Source of the DNA: an uncultured Lachnospiraceae bacterium
GTDB lineage: Bacteria > Bacillota > Clostridia > Lachnospirales > Lachnospiraceae
Direction of reading: 5' to 3'
NCBI GenBank assembly: GCA_910585065.1
Contig: CAJUCG010000091.1
Location: 1 to 11,778, forward strand
Length of the DNA stretch: 11,778 nucleotides
Numbering within the stretch: the stretch's first letter is position 1; each line of letters opens with the position of its first letter. A program made the translations under genes and the position numbers. The notes under the pieces are model-generated. The model did no database searches. It saw only the letters and a list, made by a program, of their open reading frames with translations, and was not told where the DNA came from. Below are positions 1 to 6,664 of this stretch, piece after piece.

Positions 1-18
1 GCAGTATCTCTGCTTTTT
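1..18 (+). terminator. Tail of an intrinsic terminator, probably cut by the left edge
   Basis: GCAG (1-4) can pair with CTGC (10-13) across a five-base loop and is followed directly by five T (14-18), the layout of a rho-independent terminator. The 5' arm would continue to the left of the window, so full stem length cannot be judged. It would end transcription of an unseen upstream + strand gene and insulate the glnN promoter. Confidence 0.4.
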
Positions 19-84
19 CAATATTCAGTTGTAACACATGTATTGTAATCCTACACATAACCAAAAAAATTTTTAATTTTGGTC

Positions 85-113
85 TTGACAAATCATATTT
101 CCTAGTGCATAAT
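85..113 (+). promoter_or_regulatory. Sigma-A promoter of glnN
   Basis: A perfect -35 box TTGACA (85-90) is followed after exactly 17 nt by CATAAT (108-113), which differs from the -10 consensus at one position. Directly upstream, 61-82 is an A-tract/T-tract stretch (CCAAAA and TTTTGG as inverted arms), which could act as an UP element or an operator. Transcription would start near 119-121 and leave a leader of about 280 nt before glnN. The match is good enough to call this the main promoter, though no start site has been seen. Confidence 0.7.
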
Positions 114-130
114 AGTAGACGGTAAAGGCA

Positions 131-165
131 AGGGGGTCTTTGAACAATGAGTTCGAAGACCCCCT
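131..165 (+). promoter_or_regulatory. Stable 15-bp stem-loop at the 5' end of the glnN leader
   Basis: Arm 131-145 (AGGGGGTCTTTGAAC) pairs with arm 151-165 (GTTCGAAGACCCCCT) over 15 bp with one G-U pair (T141-G155) and a five-base loop AATGA. It begins about 12 nt after the predicted transcription start. The 3' flank is ATCTTTATG rather than a U-run, so it is not a standard terminator. It may stabilise the 5' end of the mRNA or form part of a regulatory leader. The structure is seen in the sequence; its role is inference. Confidence 0.55.
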
Positions 166-238
166 ATCTTTATGTGCAGAGACGCGGATAGGTATAAATA
201 TAAATAGCTGCTGACAAAGCACGCGCCCCTCACAGCGA

Positions 239-263
239 GTAGGAGGGAAAAAACGCCTCCTAC
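239..263 (+). promoter_or_regulatory. Second leader hairpin with a competing pairing
   Basis: GTAGGAGG (239-246) pairs perfectly with CCTCCTAC (256-263) around an A-rich nine-base loop. The 5' arm contains AGGAGG, which looks like a Shine-Dalgarno sequence but has no start codon at a suitable distance. The same purine run (243-247) could instead pair with CCCTC at 227-231, so two mutually exclusive structures are possible. No U-run follows, so it is not an intrinsic terminator. Any switching role is inference. Confidence 0.4.
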
Positions 264-313
264 CCGATTGCATAAACAATTTGATATGGGATAAGGACAA
301 AGGTGTCTTTCTA

Positions 314-330
314 TGTGAAAATTTTACACA
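314..330 (+). promoter_or_regulatory. GlnR/TnrA-like box in the glnN leader
   Basis: TGTGAAAATTTTACACA matches seven of the eight fixed bases of the GlnR/TnrA consensus TGTNAN7TNACA known from Bacillus; the single miss is A at 326. It is also an imperfect inverted repeat centred on AAAATTTT. It lies about 200 nt downstream of the main promoter and 68 nt before the glnN ATG. It would therefore act only as a roadblock or on a second promoter that I cannot see clearly. No GlnR gene lies in the window, and an AT-rich match like this can arise by chance. Confidence 0.25.
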
Positions 331-398
331 GGAAGCCGCCTTTCTTTTTATTTCCCCCCAAAAAGGGTTTGCCATATGGCGGAAAGAGAGGAAAGAGG

Positions 399-2513
399 AT
401 GGAAAAAGTATCGGATTATTTTGGATGTATGGTGTTTGATGATCGGGTGATGAAGGCGAATTTATCTGCGGGGGTGTATGAGTCTTTAAAAAAGACGATC
501 GATGAGGGAGTTTCCCTTGATATCCGTTTGGCCAACGCGGTAGCGGCGGCAATGAAGGATTGGGCGGTGGCGCATGGGGCGACACATTACACCCACTGGT
601 TCCAGCCGTTGACCGGTGTGACGGCGGAGAAACACGACAGTTTTATTACCCCTTCGCCGGATGGGGGCGTGATTATGGAATTTTCGGGAAAAGAGTTAAT
701 TAAGGGCGAGCCGGATGCGTCCTCGTTTCCGTCCGGGGGACTGCGCGCAACCTTTGAGGCGAGGGGATACACGGCATGGGACCCGACTTCCTACGCGTTT
801 ATTAAGGGGAAAACGCTCTGCATTCCAACTGCGTTTTGTTCCTATGGCGGGGAGGCACTGGATAAAAAGACTCCGCTGCTGCGTTCAATGGAGGCACTCA
901 ATAAGCAGGCACTTCGTATTTTACGGCTTTTTGGCAATAATACTGTAAAATGTGTGCGCACCTTAGTAGGACCAGAGCAGGAATATTTCCTTATTACAAA
1001 GGAGATGTACGATGCGCGCCCGGATCTGCGCTTTGCTGGAAGGACGCTTTTCGGTGCGAAATCTCCTAAGGGGCAGGAAATGGATGATCATTATTTTGGT
1101 GTGATTAAGCCTAGGGTAGCTGCCTATATGGAGGAGTTAAATAAAGAACTCTGGAAATTGGGAATTCTTGCAAAGACGGAGCATAATGAAGTCGCGCCAG
1201 CACAGCATGAGCTGGCTCCCATCTACACAACAACAAATATCGCGACAGATCATAATCAGCTAACCATGGAGATTATGCAGAAAATTGCGGCAAAGCATGG
1301 GTTGGTCTGCCTGTTACATGAAAAGCCATTTGCCGGGGTGAATGGTTCCGGCAAGCATAACAACTGGTCGATCTCCACGGATACCGGAGTGAATCTGCTC
1401 TCACCGGGAGAAACACCATACGAGAATGCACAGTTTCTTTTGTTTTTGTGTGCGGTGATTAAGGCGGTGGATGATTACCAGGATCTGCTGCGCATCTCCG
1501 TGGCGACCGCGGGCAATGATCACCGGCTTGGCGCGAATGAGGCACCGCCCGCTGTGGTATCTGTATTTTTGGGCGATGAGTTAAATGCGGTGCTTACGGC
1601 AATTGAGTCCGGAAAACCCTACAGCGGCGCGGAGAAGAGGCAGATGAAATTGGGCGTTGATGTACTGCCAAAGTTTAACCGCGATACAACTGACCGCAAC
1701 CGCACATCTCCGTTTGCATTTACCGGAAATAAATTTGAATTTCGTATGCTTGGCTCCTCAAACAGTATTGCCTGCGCAAATATTATGTTAAACAGCGCGG
1801 TTGCGGAGAGCCTTAAGATTTATGCGGATCGGCTTGAGGCAGCGACAGATTTTGAGAGCGCGCTCCAGGGGATGATCCACAAGACGATAAGTGATCATAA
1901 GCGCATTATTTTCAATGGAAATGGCTATGATGATACCTGGATCAAGGAGGCAACGCAGAGAGGACTGCTTAATTACCGCACAACACCGGATTGTATGCCG
2001 CATCTGCTTGATAAAAAGAATGTGGATATGCTGACTTCGCACGGTGTATTTTCCGAGGCGGAATTAAAATCACGCTGCGATATTATGCTGGAGAATTACT
2101 GCAAGAGCGTGCAGATTGAGGCGAACACGATGGTGGATATGGCAAGAACACAGATCGCGCCGGCAGTGGAAAATTATACGTACAAATTGGCAAGGACTGC
2201 GGCGGCGAAAAAGGCACTGAATAATAAGATTGCCTGTGGCTATGAGAACAATTTGGTGGAGCGGTTGTCGGAACTGACGGATACGATTGCGGTAAGGGCG
2301 GGGGAACTGTTCGCACTTCTGGAAAAAATTTCCAACATCACCTCTGCCGATGATACGGACAATGTAATTATTGCGCAGTCGTATTTTATCCGCGATAAGA
2401 TTTTGCCTAAGATGGCAGAACTTAGGGCGGCGTGCGATGAGGCGGAAACCTTGACCACAAAGAGTGCATGGCCATTTCCAAGCTACGGGGATCTGCTGTT
2501 CAGTGTAAGATAA
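399..2513 (+). CDS. glnN: Type III glutamine synthetase
   Basis: Catalyses the ATP-dependent joining of ammonium and glutamate to give glutamine, in the cytoplasm, and is the main entry point for ammonium. The ORF can be read from a GTG at 303. I place the start at ATG 399, because GAGAGG (386-391) sits 7 nt upstream and the 704-residue product matches the roughly 700-residue size of type III enzymes, while the 32-residue extension is low-complexity and unlike the family. Recognisable blocks are GPEQEYFLI (191-199), [16 protein letters not shown] (261-276, metal and glutamate site), [14 protein letters not shown] (311-324), [20 protein letters not shown] (434-453) and the C-terminal [11 protein letters not shown] (691-701). 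The large size and the [11 protein letters not shown] block separate it from the roughly 450-residue type I (GlnA). All blocks are intact. It is first in a possible glnN-amt-purF transcript with a long structured leader. Confidence 0.97.
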   Translation: MEKVSDYFGCMVFDDRVMKANLSAGVYESLKKTIDEGVSLDIRLANAVAAAMKDWAVAHGATHYTHWFQPLTGVTAEKHDSFITPSPDGGVIMEFSGKELIKGEPDASSFPSGGLRATFEARGYTAWDPTSYAFIKGKTLCIPTAFCSYGGEALDKKTPLLRSMEALNKQALRILRLFGNNTVKCVRTLVGPEQEYFLITKEMYDARPDLRFAGRTLFGAKSPKGQEMDDHYFGVIKPRVAAYMEELNKELWKLGILAKTEHNEVAPAQHELAPIYTTTNIATDHNQLTMEIMQKIAAKHGLVCLLHEKPFAGVNGSGKHNNWSISTDTGVNLLSPGETPYENAQFLLFLCAVIKAVDDYQDLLRISVATAGNDHRLGANEAPPAVVSVFLGDELNAVLTAIESGKPYSGAEKRQMKLGVDVLPKFNRDTTDRNRTSPFAFTGNKFEFRMLGSSNSIACANIMLNSAVAESLKIYADRLEAATDFESALQGMIHKTISDHKRIIFNGNGYDDTWIKEATQRGLLNYRTTPDCMPHLLDKKNVDMLTSHGVFSEAELKSRCDIMLENYCKSVQIEANTMVDMARTQIAPAVENYTYKLARTAAAKKALNNKIACGYENNLVERLSELTDTIAVRAGELFALLEKISNITSADDTDNVIIAQSYFIRDKILPKMAELRAACDEAETLTTKSAWPFPSYGDLLFSVR

Positions 2514-2559
2514 TTGAAAATAACCATGAACCATAAGAAAAACGGGTAATTTTAAGAAG

Positions 2560-2565
2560 TATAAT
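2560..2565 (+). promoter_or_regulatory. Possible -10 box upstream of amt
   Basis: A perfect TATAAT sits 28 nt before the amt ATG in the 80-nt glnN-amt gap. No good -35 is found at 16-18 nt spacing (the sequence there is A-rich), so it would need an activator or be weak. An imperfect inverted repeat (2517-2525 with 2545-2553, one mismatch) lies just upstream and overlaps the -35 position. The alternative is that amt is simply read through from glnN. Confidence 0.25.
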
Positions 2566-2593
2566 TGGGGGGAGAAAGAAGGAGGGGATCTGT

Positions 2594-4378
2594 ATGGTGG
2601 ATGAAATTACAAAATTGGTTGAGAATGCGGTGAACGGGGAAGTTTTCGGTATCTGGTACCTGATTGGCGCAGCGTTGGTTTTCTTTATGCAAGCGGGATT
2701 TGCCATGGTGGAAACGGGTTTTACCAGGGCGAAGAATGCGGGAAATATCATTATGAAAAACTTGATGGATTTCTGCATTGGAACAGTGGTTTTTATTTTG
2801 TTGGGCTTTAGCCTGATGATGGCGGAGGACTATGTATTTGGATTTATCGGGGTGCCGAATCTTCAGATTTTTACAAATTTCGGAAAATTCATTCAGGAGA
2901 ATGCTTCCAGCTTTGTGTTTAATCTGGTCTTTTGTGCAACGGCGGCAACGATTGTTTCCGGATCGATGGCGGAGCGGACAAAATTTGTTTCCTACTGTAT
3001 TTATTCCGGGGGGATCTCGCTTTTTGTCTACCCGATTGAGGCGGGGTGGATCTGGAATTCGCAGGGCTGGCTTGCAAAGCTTGGGTTCCATGATTTTGCG
3101 GGTTCGGCGGCAATTCATTCCGTCGGCGGTGTGACCGCACTGATCGGGGCGATTATGGTAGGACCGCGCCTTGGCAAATACGTAAAGGATAAGGCGGGGA
3201 AAATAAAGAAGGTCAATGCAATTCAGGGACATTCCATTACGCTTGGCGCGCTAGGCTGCTTTATTCTCTGGTTTGGATGGTACGGATTTAACGGCGCGGC
3301 AGCGTGGGATAAAACTTCACTTGCCTCGATCTTCTTGACCACAACGATTGCACCGGCGGTGGCGACCTGTGTGACCATGCTTTACACCTGGGTTAAAAAT
3401 GGAAAGCCGGATGTATCGATGTGTCTGAATGCCTCACTTGCCGGACTGGTGGGCATTACGGCGGGATGTGATGCGCTGGACGCGCTTGGCTCAACAATTG
3501 TCGGAATTGTATCCGGTATCCTGGTGGTTGTCGTTGTGGAGGTATTGGATTTAAAATTACATATCGATGACCCGGTGGGTGCGGTGGGCGTGCATCTTGC
3601 CAATGGGATCTGGGGGACGCTTGCCGTCGGACTTTTGGCAAATCCGTCCGCACCAGCTAAGCTTGAGGGATTATTTTATACCGGGAAGATAAAGCTTTTT
3701 GCCGTGCAGCTTTTGGGGATTGTTGCCGTGCTTGCCTGGACGGGGATGATGATGACGATCGTCTTTACCGTGATTAAAAAGACTGTCGGTTTGCGCGTTT
3801 CTGCGGAGGAGGAGATCAAGGGGCTTGACAGCACTGAGCATGGTCTGCCAAGTGCGTATGCGGATTTTGTTCCTGCGGTGGAGAGCCTGGATTATGGATA
3901 TCTTGAAGAGGCAGCGGAAGCGGTGAAGTCTAATGCGAAGAAAGTGAGAGCGGTTGCCGGGGATACCCCGGTGGCGGAAGCGGTTACCGTAAAGAAAATG
4001 CCTGGTTTTTCCGAGGGAGATCCAAAATTTACCAAGGTGGAAATTGTCTGCAAGGAATCGCGGTTTGAGGCGTTAAAGTCGGCAATGATGGAGATCGGGA
4101 TCACCGGGATGACCGTGTCCCATGTGCTTGGTTGCGGGGTTCAGAAAGGAAAGCCGGAATATTATCGCGGCGTGCCAGTTGAGGCAAACCTGCTGCCGAA
4201 AGTACAGGTGGATATCGTGGTCAGCAAAGTGCCGGTTTCCTCCGTAATTGAGACGGCGAAGAAAGTGCTTTACACCGGACATATCGGGGATGGAAAGATT
4301 TTTGTCTACGATGTGGAAAACGTGGTTAAAGTGCGCACCGGCGAGGAAGGATATGCAGCATTACAGGATGTAGAATAA
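2594..4378 (+). CDS. amt: Ammonium channel (Amt) fused to a C-terminal P-II signal domain
   Basis: Membrane channel for ammonium with its own P-II regulator attached. The start is ATG 2594, with AGGAGGGG 6 nt upstream. Residues 1-400 form the Amt core of about 11 membrane helices. The pore histidine pair is His175 (SAAIHSVGG) and His334 (VGVHLANGIWG), with the conserved SGSMAER (122-128) and GWYGFNG (228-234) segments. A cytoplasmic tail and linker follow (about 400-477, with GLDSTEHGLPSAY at 410-422). Residues 478-594 align throughout with GlnB/GlnK: GITGMTV (502-508), QKGKPEYYRG (517-526), LLPKVQVDIVV (533-543), TGHIGDGKIFVYDV (561-574) and VRTGEEG (580-586). ATP/2-oxoglutarate residues equivalent to Gln39 and Lys58 of E. 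coli GlnB are present (Gln517, Lys536). The site of Tyr51, uridylylated in E. coli, is Val529, so control is probably by ligand only. The fusion would gate the channel in cis. I see no frameshift; both domains are in one continuous frame. Confidence 0.95.
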   Translation: MVDEITKLVENAVNGEVFGIWYLIGAALVFFMQAGFAMVETGFTRAKNAGNIIMKNLMDFCIGTVVFILLGFSLMMAEDYVFGFIGVPNLQIFTNFGKFIQENASSFVFNLVFCATAATIVSGSMAERTKFVSYCIYSGGISLFVYPIEAGWIWNSQGWLAKLGFHDFAGSAAIHSVGGVTALIGAIMVGPRLGKYVKDKAGKIKKVNAIQGHSITLGALGCFILWFGWYGFNGAAAWDKTSLASIFLTTTIAPAVATCVTMLYTWVKNGKPDVSMCLNASLAGLVGITAGCDALDALGSTIVGIVSGILVVVVVEVLDLKLHIDDPVGAVGVHLANGIWGTLAVGLLANPSAPAKLEGLFYTGKIKLFAVQLLGIVAVLAWTGMMMTIVFTVIKKTVGLRVSAEEEIKGLDSTEHGLPSAYADFVPAVESLDYGYLEEAAEAVKSNAKKVRAVAGDTPVAEAVTVKKMPGFSEGDPKFTKVEIVCKESRFEALKSAMMEIGITGMTVSHVLGCGVQKGKPEYYRGVPVEANLLPKVQVDIVVSKVPVSSVIETAKKVLYTGHIGDGKIFVYDVENVVKVRTGEEGYAALQDVE

Positions 4379-4418
4379 GAGAACGGATACAGGAAAACAA
4401 AATGAAGGGGAGGACATT

Positions 4419-5840
4419 ATGGGTCTGCATGAGGAGTGCGGGGTGTTCGGGGTGATAAGCGAGGAAGATACGGATGTGGCAAGGGAAGTATATTATGGGC
4501 TGTACGCGCTGCAGCATCGGGGGCAGGAGAGCTGCGGAATTGTGGTAAATGATGATGGACTCTTTTCCTCACACAAGGATCTGGGGCTGGTGGGTGAGGT
4601 ATTTTCCGAGGAAGTCCTCTCCCGTCTGCCAAGGGGAAGGATGGCAGTGGGGCATGTGCGCTACGGGACAACGGGAGCGACAAGACGCAGCAATGCCCAG
4701 CCGCTTGAGGTCAATCACCAAAAAGGGAGGATGGCAATTGCGCACAATGGAAACCTTGCAAATGCCGCCGAACTTCGCAGTGAATTGGAACTTTCCGGCG
4801 CGATCTTTCACACGACAAGCGACACGGAGATTATTGCCTATATTGTGACGAGAAAGCGTCTTAACACCCCGTCGATAGAGGACGCGCTAAGCGAGGCAAT
4901 GAATTCTCTTTGCGGCGCGTATTCCCTTGTGCTGATGTCGCCGCAGAAACTAATCTGTGCGCGGGACCCTCATGGCTTTCGCCCCTTATGCTATGGAAAA
5001 ACATCGGAGGGAATGTATGTGGTTGCCTCAGAGAGCTGCGCGCTAAAGGCGATTGGCGCGGAGCTTATCCGAGATGTAGAACCAGGAGAGATCCTGGTAT
5101 TTTCCAAGGAGGGAATTATTTCCAAAAAAGAACATTGCGGGAAAAAGCAAAAGAAATTTTGTATTTTTGAATCCATTTATTTTGCAAGACCGGACTCGGT
5201 AATTGACGGCGTATCCGTGCATCATGCCAGGGTGCGCGCCGGAAAAATTTTGGCGGGGGAACACCCGGTGGATGCGGATCTTGTGATTGGCGTGCCGGAT
5301 TCGGGACTTGATGCAGCATTGGGTTTTAGTGAGGAGTCAGGAATTCCCTACGGGATTGGGCTGATTAAAAATAAATATATTGGAAGGACGTTTATCTCTC
5401 CGGGGCAGGGAAAACGCCTTGACCAGGTAAGAATTAAATTGAGCGTGATTAGGGAGAGCGTTGAGGGAAAGCGCGTGGTTTTGGTGGACGATTCCATTGT
5501 GCGGGGGACAACGAGCGAGCGGATTGTAAAGCTTTTCAGGGAGGCGGGAGCGAGGGAAGTACATATGCGCATCTCCTCGCCGCCCTTTTTAAATCCCTGC
5601 TACTATGGAACGGATATTGATTCAAGGGAACATCTGATTGCCTGTCATCACAATGTGGAGGAGACGGCGGCGATCATTGGTGCGGACAGCTTGGGATATC
5701 TCCCGGCGGAAAGACTGGGGGAACTAATCGGAGGAGTAGGGTATTGCAGTGCCTGTTTTGATGGGAACTACCCGACGCAGATACCTGTGGATACGGGAAA
5801 AAACCGGTTTGAGAGAAAACTGTCGGAGAGGGCAAAATAA
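4419..5840 (+). CDS. purF: Amidophosphoribosyltransferase (glutamine PRPP amidotransferase)
   Basis: First committed step of purine synthesis: glutamine plus PRPP gives 5-phosphoribosylamine. The start is ATG 4419, with GGGGAGG 5 nt upstream. The 473-residue product begins MGLHEECGVFG. Family knowledge indicates a short propeptide removed before Cys7, which becomes the N-terminal nucleophile of the Ntn glutaminase domain (about 7-235, with RYGTTGATR 81-89 and HNGNLANAAELR 109-120). The phosphoribosyltransferase domain follows, with the PRPP loop VVLVDDSIVRGTT (353-365). Cys248, Cys394, Cys443 and Cys446 match the four ligands of the 4Fe-4S cluster of the Bacillus enzyme, which is oxygen-labile and fits an anaerobe. 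It lies 40 nt after amt with no terminator between, so cotranscription is plausible. Its stop codon is the last base pair before the end of the opposing regulator gene. Confidence 0.97.
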   Translation: MGLHEECGVFGVISEEDTDVAREVYYGLYALQHRGQESCGIVVNDDGLFSSHKDLGLVGEVFSEEVLSRLPRGRMAVGHVRYGTTGATRRSNAQPLEVNHQKGRMAIAHNGNLANAAELRSELELSGAIFHTTSDTEIIAYIVTRKRLNTPSIEDALSEAMNSLCGAYSLVLMSPQKLICARDPHGFRPLCYGKTSEGMYVVASESCALKAIGAELIRDVEPGEILVFSKEGIISKKEHCGKKQKKFCIFESIYFARPDSVIDGVSVHHARVRAGKILAGEHPVDADLVIGVPDSGLDAALGFSEESGIPYGIGLIKNKYIGRTFISPGQGKRLDQVRIKLSVIRESVEGKRVVLVDDSIVRGTTSERIVKLFREAGAREVHMRISSPPFLNPCYYGTDIDSREHLIACHHNVEETAAIIGADSLGYLPAERLGELIGGVGYCSACFDGNYPTQIPVDTGKNRFERKLSERAK

Positions 5841-6374
5841 TTAAGTATCTTTTTCCCTGTTATCCGAAATCCGACATAATTCCTCAATTAAAACTCCGGG
5901 TTCAAATTTATCTAAATTATCATGAAATGCATAGTAGATGCCCTTTACCCGGTAGGTAAGTTTCAGGTGAAAGGAAATATCATTGAGATATTCCGGGTGG
6001 AAGGCAAAAACTAATTTGCGGATCGCCTGTTCAATCTGGCAGACCAATTTGTATTCTTGTGAGCCGGAAAAGAGGAGGTCAATAATATTTTTTTGCGCGA
6101 GAAAGGCAAAGGCGAATTCCCTGGTAAATGCCGCCGGATCTTCGATAATATTATCCGGGTTGGAAATGCCCTTTACCATATTTTCAATAATTTCAATTCC
6201 AAGGGTATCGGAGAGATCATAAATATCATGGTAGTGGAGATAGAAGGTCGCCTTGCTAATCTCGGCTTCCTCAGCAAGTTCCCTGATGGTGATCTGTTCG
6301 ATACTCTTTTTTGAGCGCAGTTTTAAAAATGCGTTTTTTATGCTTCGTCTTGTCTTTATTTCTCTTCGATCCAT
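5841..6374 (-). CDS. TetR/AcrR-family transcriptional regulator
   Basis: A DNA-binding regulator of 177 residues. The start is ATG at 6374-6372, with AGGGGG (6386-6381) 6 nt upstream. Residues 3-52 form the TetR helix-turn-helix, with the typical ITIRELAEEAEISKATFYLH run (28-47) in which ISKATFYLHY is the recognition helix. The rest (about 60-177) is a helical ligand/dimer domain without a signature I can assign to a ligand. It resembles the large group of small Firmicute TetR proteins with a YRVKGIYYAF-type helix near the C-terminus. It is divergent from glgB, so control of glgB and/or itself is the simplest inference. Its stop codon abuts the purF stop with no bases between and no terminator. 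Other targets cannot be excluded. I saw no convincing own promoter. Confidence 0.85.
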   Translation of the reverse strand: MDRREIKTRRSIKNAFLKLRSKKSIEQITIRELAEEAEISKATFYLHYHDIYDLSDTLGIEIIENMVKGISNPDNIIEDPAAFTREFAFAFLAQKNIIDLLFSGSQEYKLVCQIEQAIRKLVFAFHPEYLNDISFHLKLTYRVKGIYYAFHDNLDKFEPGVLIEELCRISDNREKDT

Positions 6375-6520
6375 ATTTTTCCCCCTGCAATTATCGAAAA
6401 ATTTAAGATTCGATTCTCCATCTGATCGGTCTCTTCCGGATTGCAGGAATGTCAGAAGTGTTATTGAACAAATAGGGGATGATATCCTTAAACTTTCGGT
6501 AAGATACTGGTCATTTTATT

Positions 6521-6549
6521 TTGAGTGTCTATTATTGGACGGATATAAA
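6521..6549 (+). promoter_or_regulatory. Candidate glgB promoter
   Basis: TTGAGT (6521-6526; four of six to consensus) and TATAAA (6544-6549; five of six) are separated by exactly 17 nt, about 115 nt before the glgB ATG. One copy of a repeated 11-mer lies inside the spacer, where a bound repressor would block polymerase. A perfect TATAAT at 6588-6593 is an alternative but has no recognisable -35. The region is AT-rich, so chance matches are possible. Confidence 0.35.
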
Positions 6550-6616
6550 ATATTATCAATGGTAATTTTTCTTATTTCTTGTTATATTATAATCAATTAT
6601 TGGACGATCGTCAATA
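6531..6616. promoter_or_regulatory. Repeated 11-mer and palindrome, candidate TetR operators
   Basis: ATTATTGGACG occurs twice, at 6531-6541 and 6596-6606, 65 bp apart. The second copy runs into the perfect palindrome GACGATCGTC (6603-6612), flanked by TATT and AATA with one unpaired G, giving a near-symmetric element at 6598-6616. Short palindromes in the spacer beside a divergent tetR gene are the usual TetR operators. A further weaker inverted repeat, TCGAA/TTCGA (6394-6398 and 6409-6413), lies closer to the regulator's own start and might serve autoregulation. The repeats are seen; binding is inference. Confidence 0.33.
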
Positions 6617-6664
6617 AACGCGAGAAAAGAAAATAATGTTGACCAGGAGAAAAAGGAGGGACTT

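Noticed and set aside
131..170. The 15-bp leader hairpin as a transcription terminator or attenuator
   Set aside because: The stem is strong but is followed by ATCTTTATG, without the run of T needed for intrinsic termination.
303..398. In-frame extension of glnN from a GTG at 303
   Set aside because: The extra 32 residues are low-complexity and unlike the family, and the ATG at 399 has a well-placed Shine-Dalgarno and gives the usual protein length.
73..585. 170-codon - strand ORF across the glnN leader and gene start
   Set aside because: It runs antisense to the promoter and coding region, has no ribosome binding site and has a low-complexity Pro/Ser-rich product; it is a shadow.
2514..2593. 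Terminator between glnN and amt
   Set aside because: The only inverted repeat (2517-2525 with 2545-2553) is AT-rich, has a mismatch and a 19-nt loop, and lacks a proper T-run.
6134..6158. Nested inverted repeats inside the TetR gene (CCGGAT/ATCCGG around GATAATATTATC)
   Set aside because: They lie wholly in conserved-length coding sequence, with no T-run and no promoter; I treat them as chance products of codon use.
6253..6636. 127-codon + strand ORF overlapping the start of the TetR gene
   Set aside because: The first third is antisense to a well-supported regulator and the remainder is AT-rich spacer with no Shine-Dalgarno at its start. Only the last 25 codons were kept as a tentative peptide.
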